Made by a program: the position numbers and the translations under genes. A stretch of 22,169 nt of DNA from positions 1 through 22,169 of IMG/VR virus record IMGVR_UViG_3300036398_003815; one strand, given 5' to 3'. The notes beneath the pieces are model-generated. The model was not told the origin of the DNA. It did no database searches and saw only the letters and a program-made list of their open reading frames with translations. The stretch is from a virus. Positions 22,133 through 22,169 of this stretch are shown here, piece after piece. Within the stretch, counting starts at the first letter, position 1. Every line of letters starts with the position of its first letter.

Positions 22133-22169
22133 TAACGCAATCTCAATACCAAGCCTACCTTACAACTCC
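22129..22169 (+). CDS. Partial CDS at right edge
   Basis: An open frame starts at the ATG at 22129 (MITQSQYQAYLTT) and runs off the window. The ATGA overlap with the 22-codon ORF and the same direction as the replication gene make it a probable start of the next gene. Only 13 full codons are visible, so nothing can be said of its function. Confidence 0.4.
   Translation, partial: MITQSQYQAYLTT

Noticed and set aside
1-22169. CRISPR array, tRNA genes, integrase or attachment sites
   Set aside because: I found no regularly spaced repeats, cloverleaf sequence, recombinase motif or paired att-like repeats on either strand by reading.

Overview
The window is part of a tailed double-stranded DNA phage (Caudoviricetes), either a free phage or a prophage. 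The evidence is a large terminase, a portal, a pectate-lyase-type tailspike, several tail-fibre proteins, a DnaB-type helicase and an initiator-like winged-helix protein, packed with 4-base ATGA overlaps. No integrase, attachment site, tRNA, rRNA or CRISPR array is visible. A 759-residue portal together with large spikes and fibres would suit a short-tailed, P22-like virion, but no capsid or tail-machine gene is in view. The host is unknown. Two fibre proteins rich in 'TNLGL...LTNTN' repeats, one with Sec-type N-termini, resemble proteins I associate with Verrucomicrobiota; that is a weak inference.

Layout. (1) Positions 1-15388, minus strand: the packaging and structural block. In transcription order: large terminase (15388-13547), small beta-rich protein A, a 107-aa protein, a 570-aa secreted-type repeat fibre, small beta-rich protein B (a paralogue of A), a 1167-aa fibre with a YadA-head-like region, a 180-aa protein, a 1075-aa beta-helix tailspike, a 277-aa secreted-type protein, the portal, and a protein cut by the left edge. 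About 11 kb of adhesion genes thus lie between terminase and portal, which are usually close together. (2) 15417-16782, plus strand: a probable small terminase with two helix-turn-helix-like repeats, then a cysteine-rich zinc-binding protein. (3) 16760-19635, minus strand: replicative helicase, a glycosyltransferase-like protein and three small proteins. (4) 19643-20029, plus strand: a lone HNH nuclease inserted against the surrounding direction. (5) 19938-21120, minus strand: a lipoprotein, an unknown 215-aa protein and an exported coiled-coil protein. (6) 21541-22169, plus strand: a winged-helix replication protein followed by the start of another gene.

The most unusual non-coding element is at 21387-21538, directly before the replication-protein start codon. 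Two long inverted repeats interleave in the order A-B-A'-B'. B is a near-continuous 37-pair stem ending two bases before the ATG, and four of its five departures from Watson-Crick pairing in the main segment are G-U wobbles. The 7-base linker is too short for both stems to form fully at once, so the element looks like an RNA switch or pseudoknot controlling the initiator, or alternatively a replication origin.

Other notable points are a TATACT motif in all four longer gaps of the structural half, a composition break inside the tailspike gene just after its N-terminal anchor, and tail-region proteins that carry export signals and share a 'PTNFW' module.
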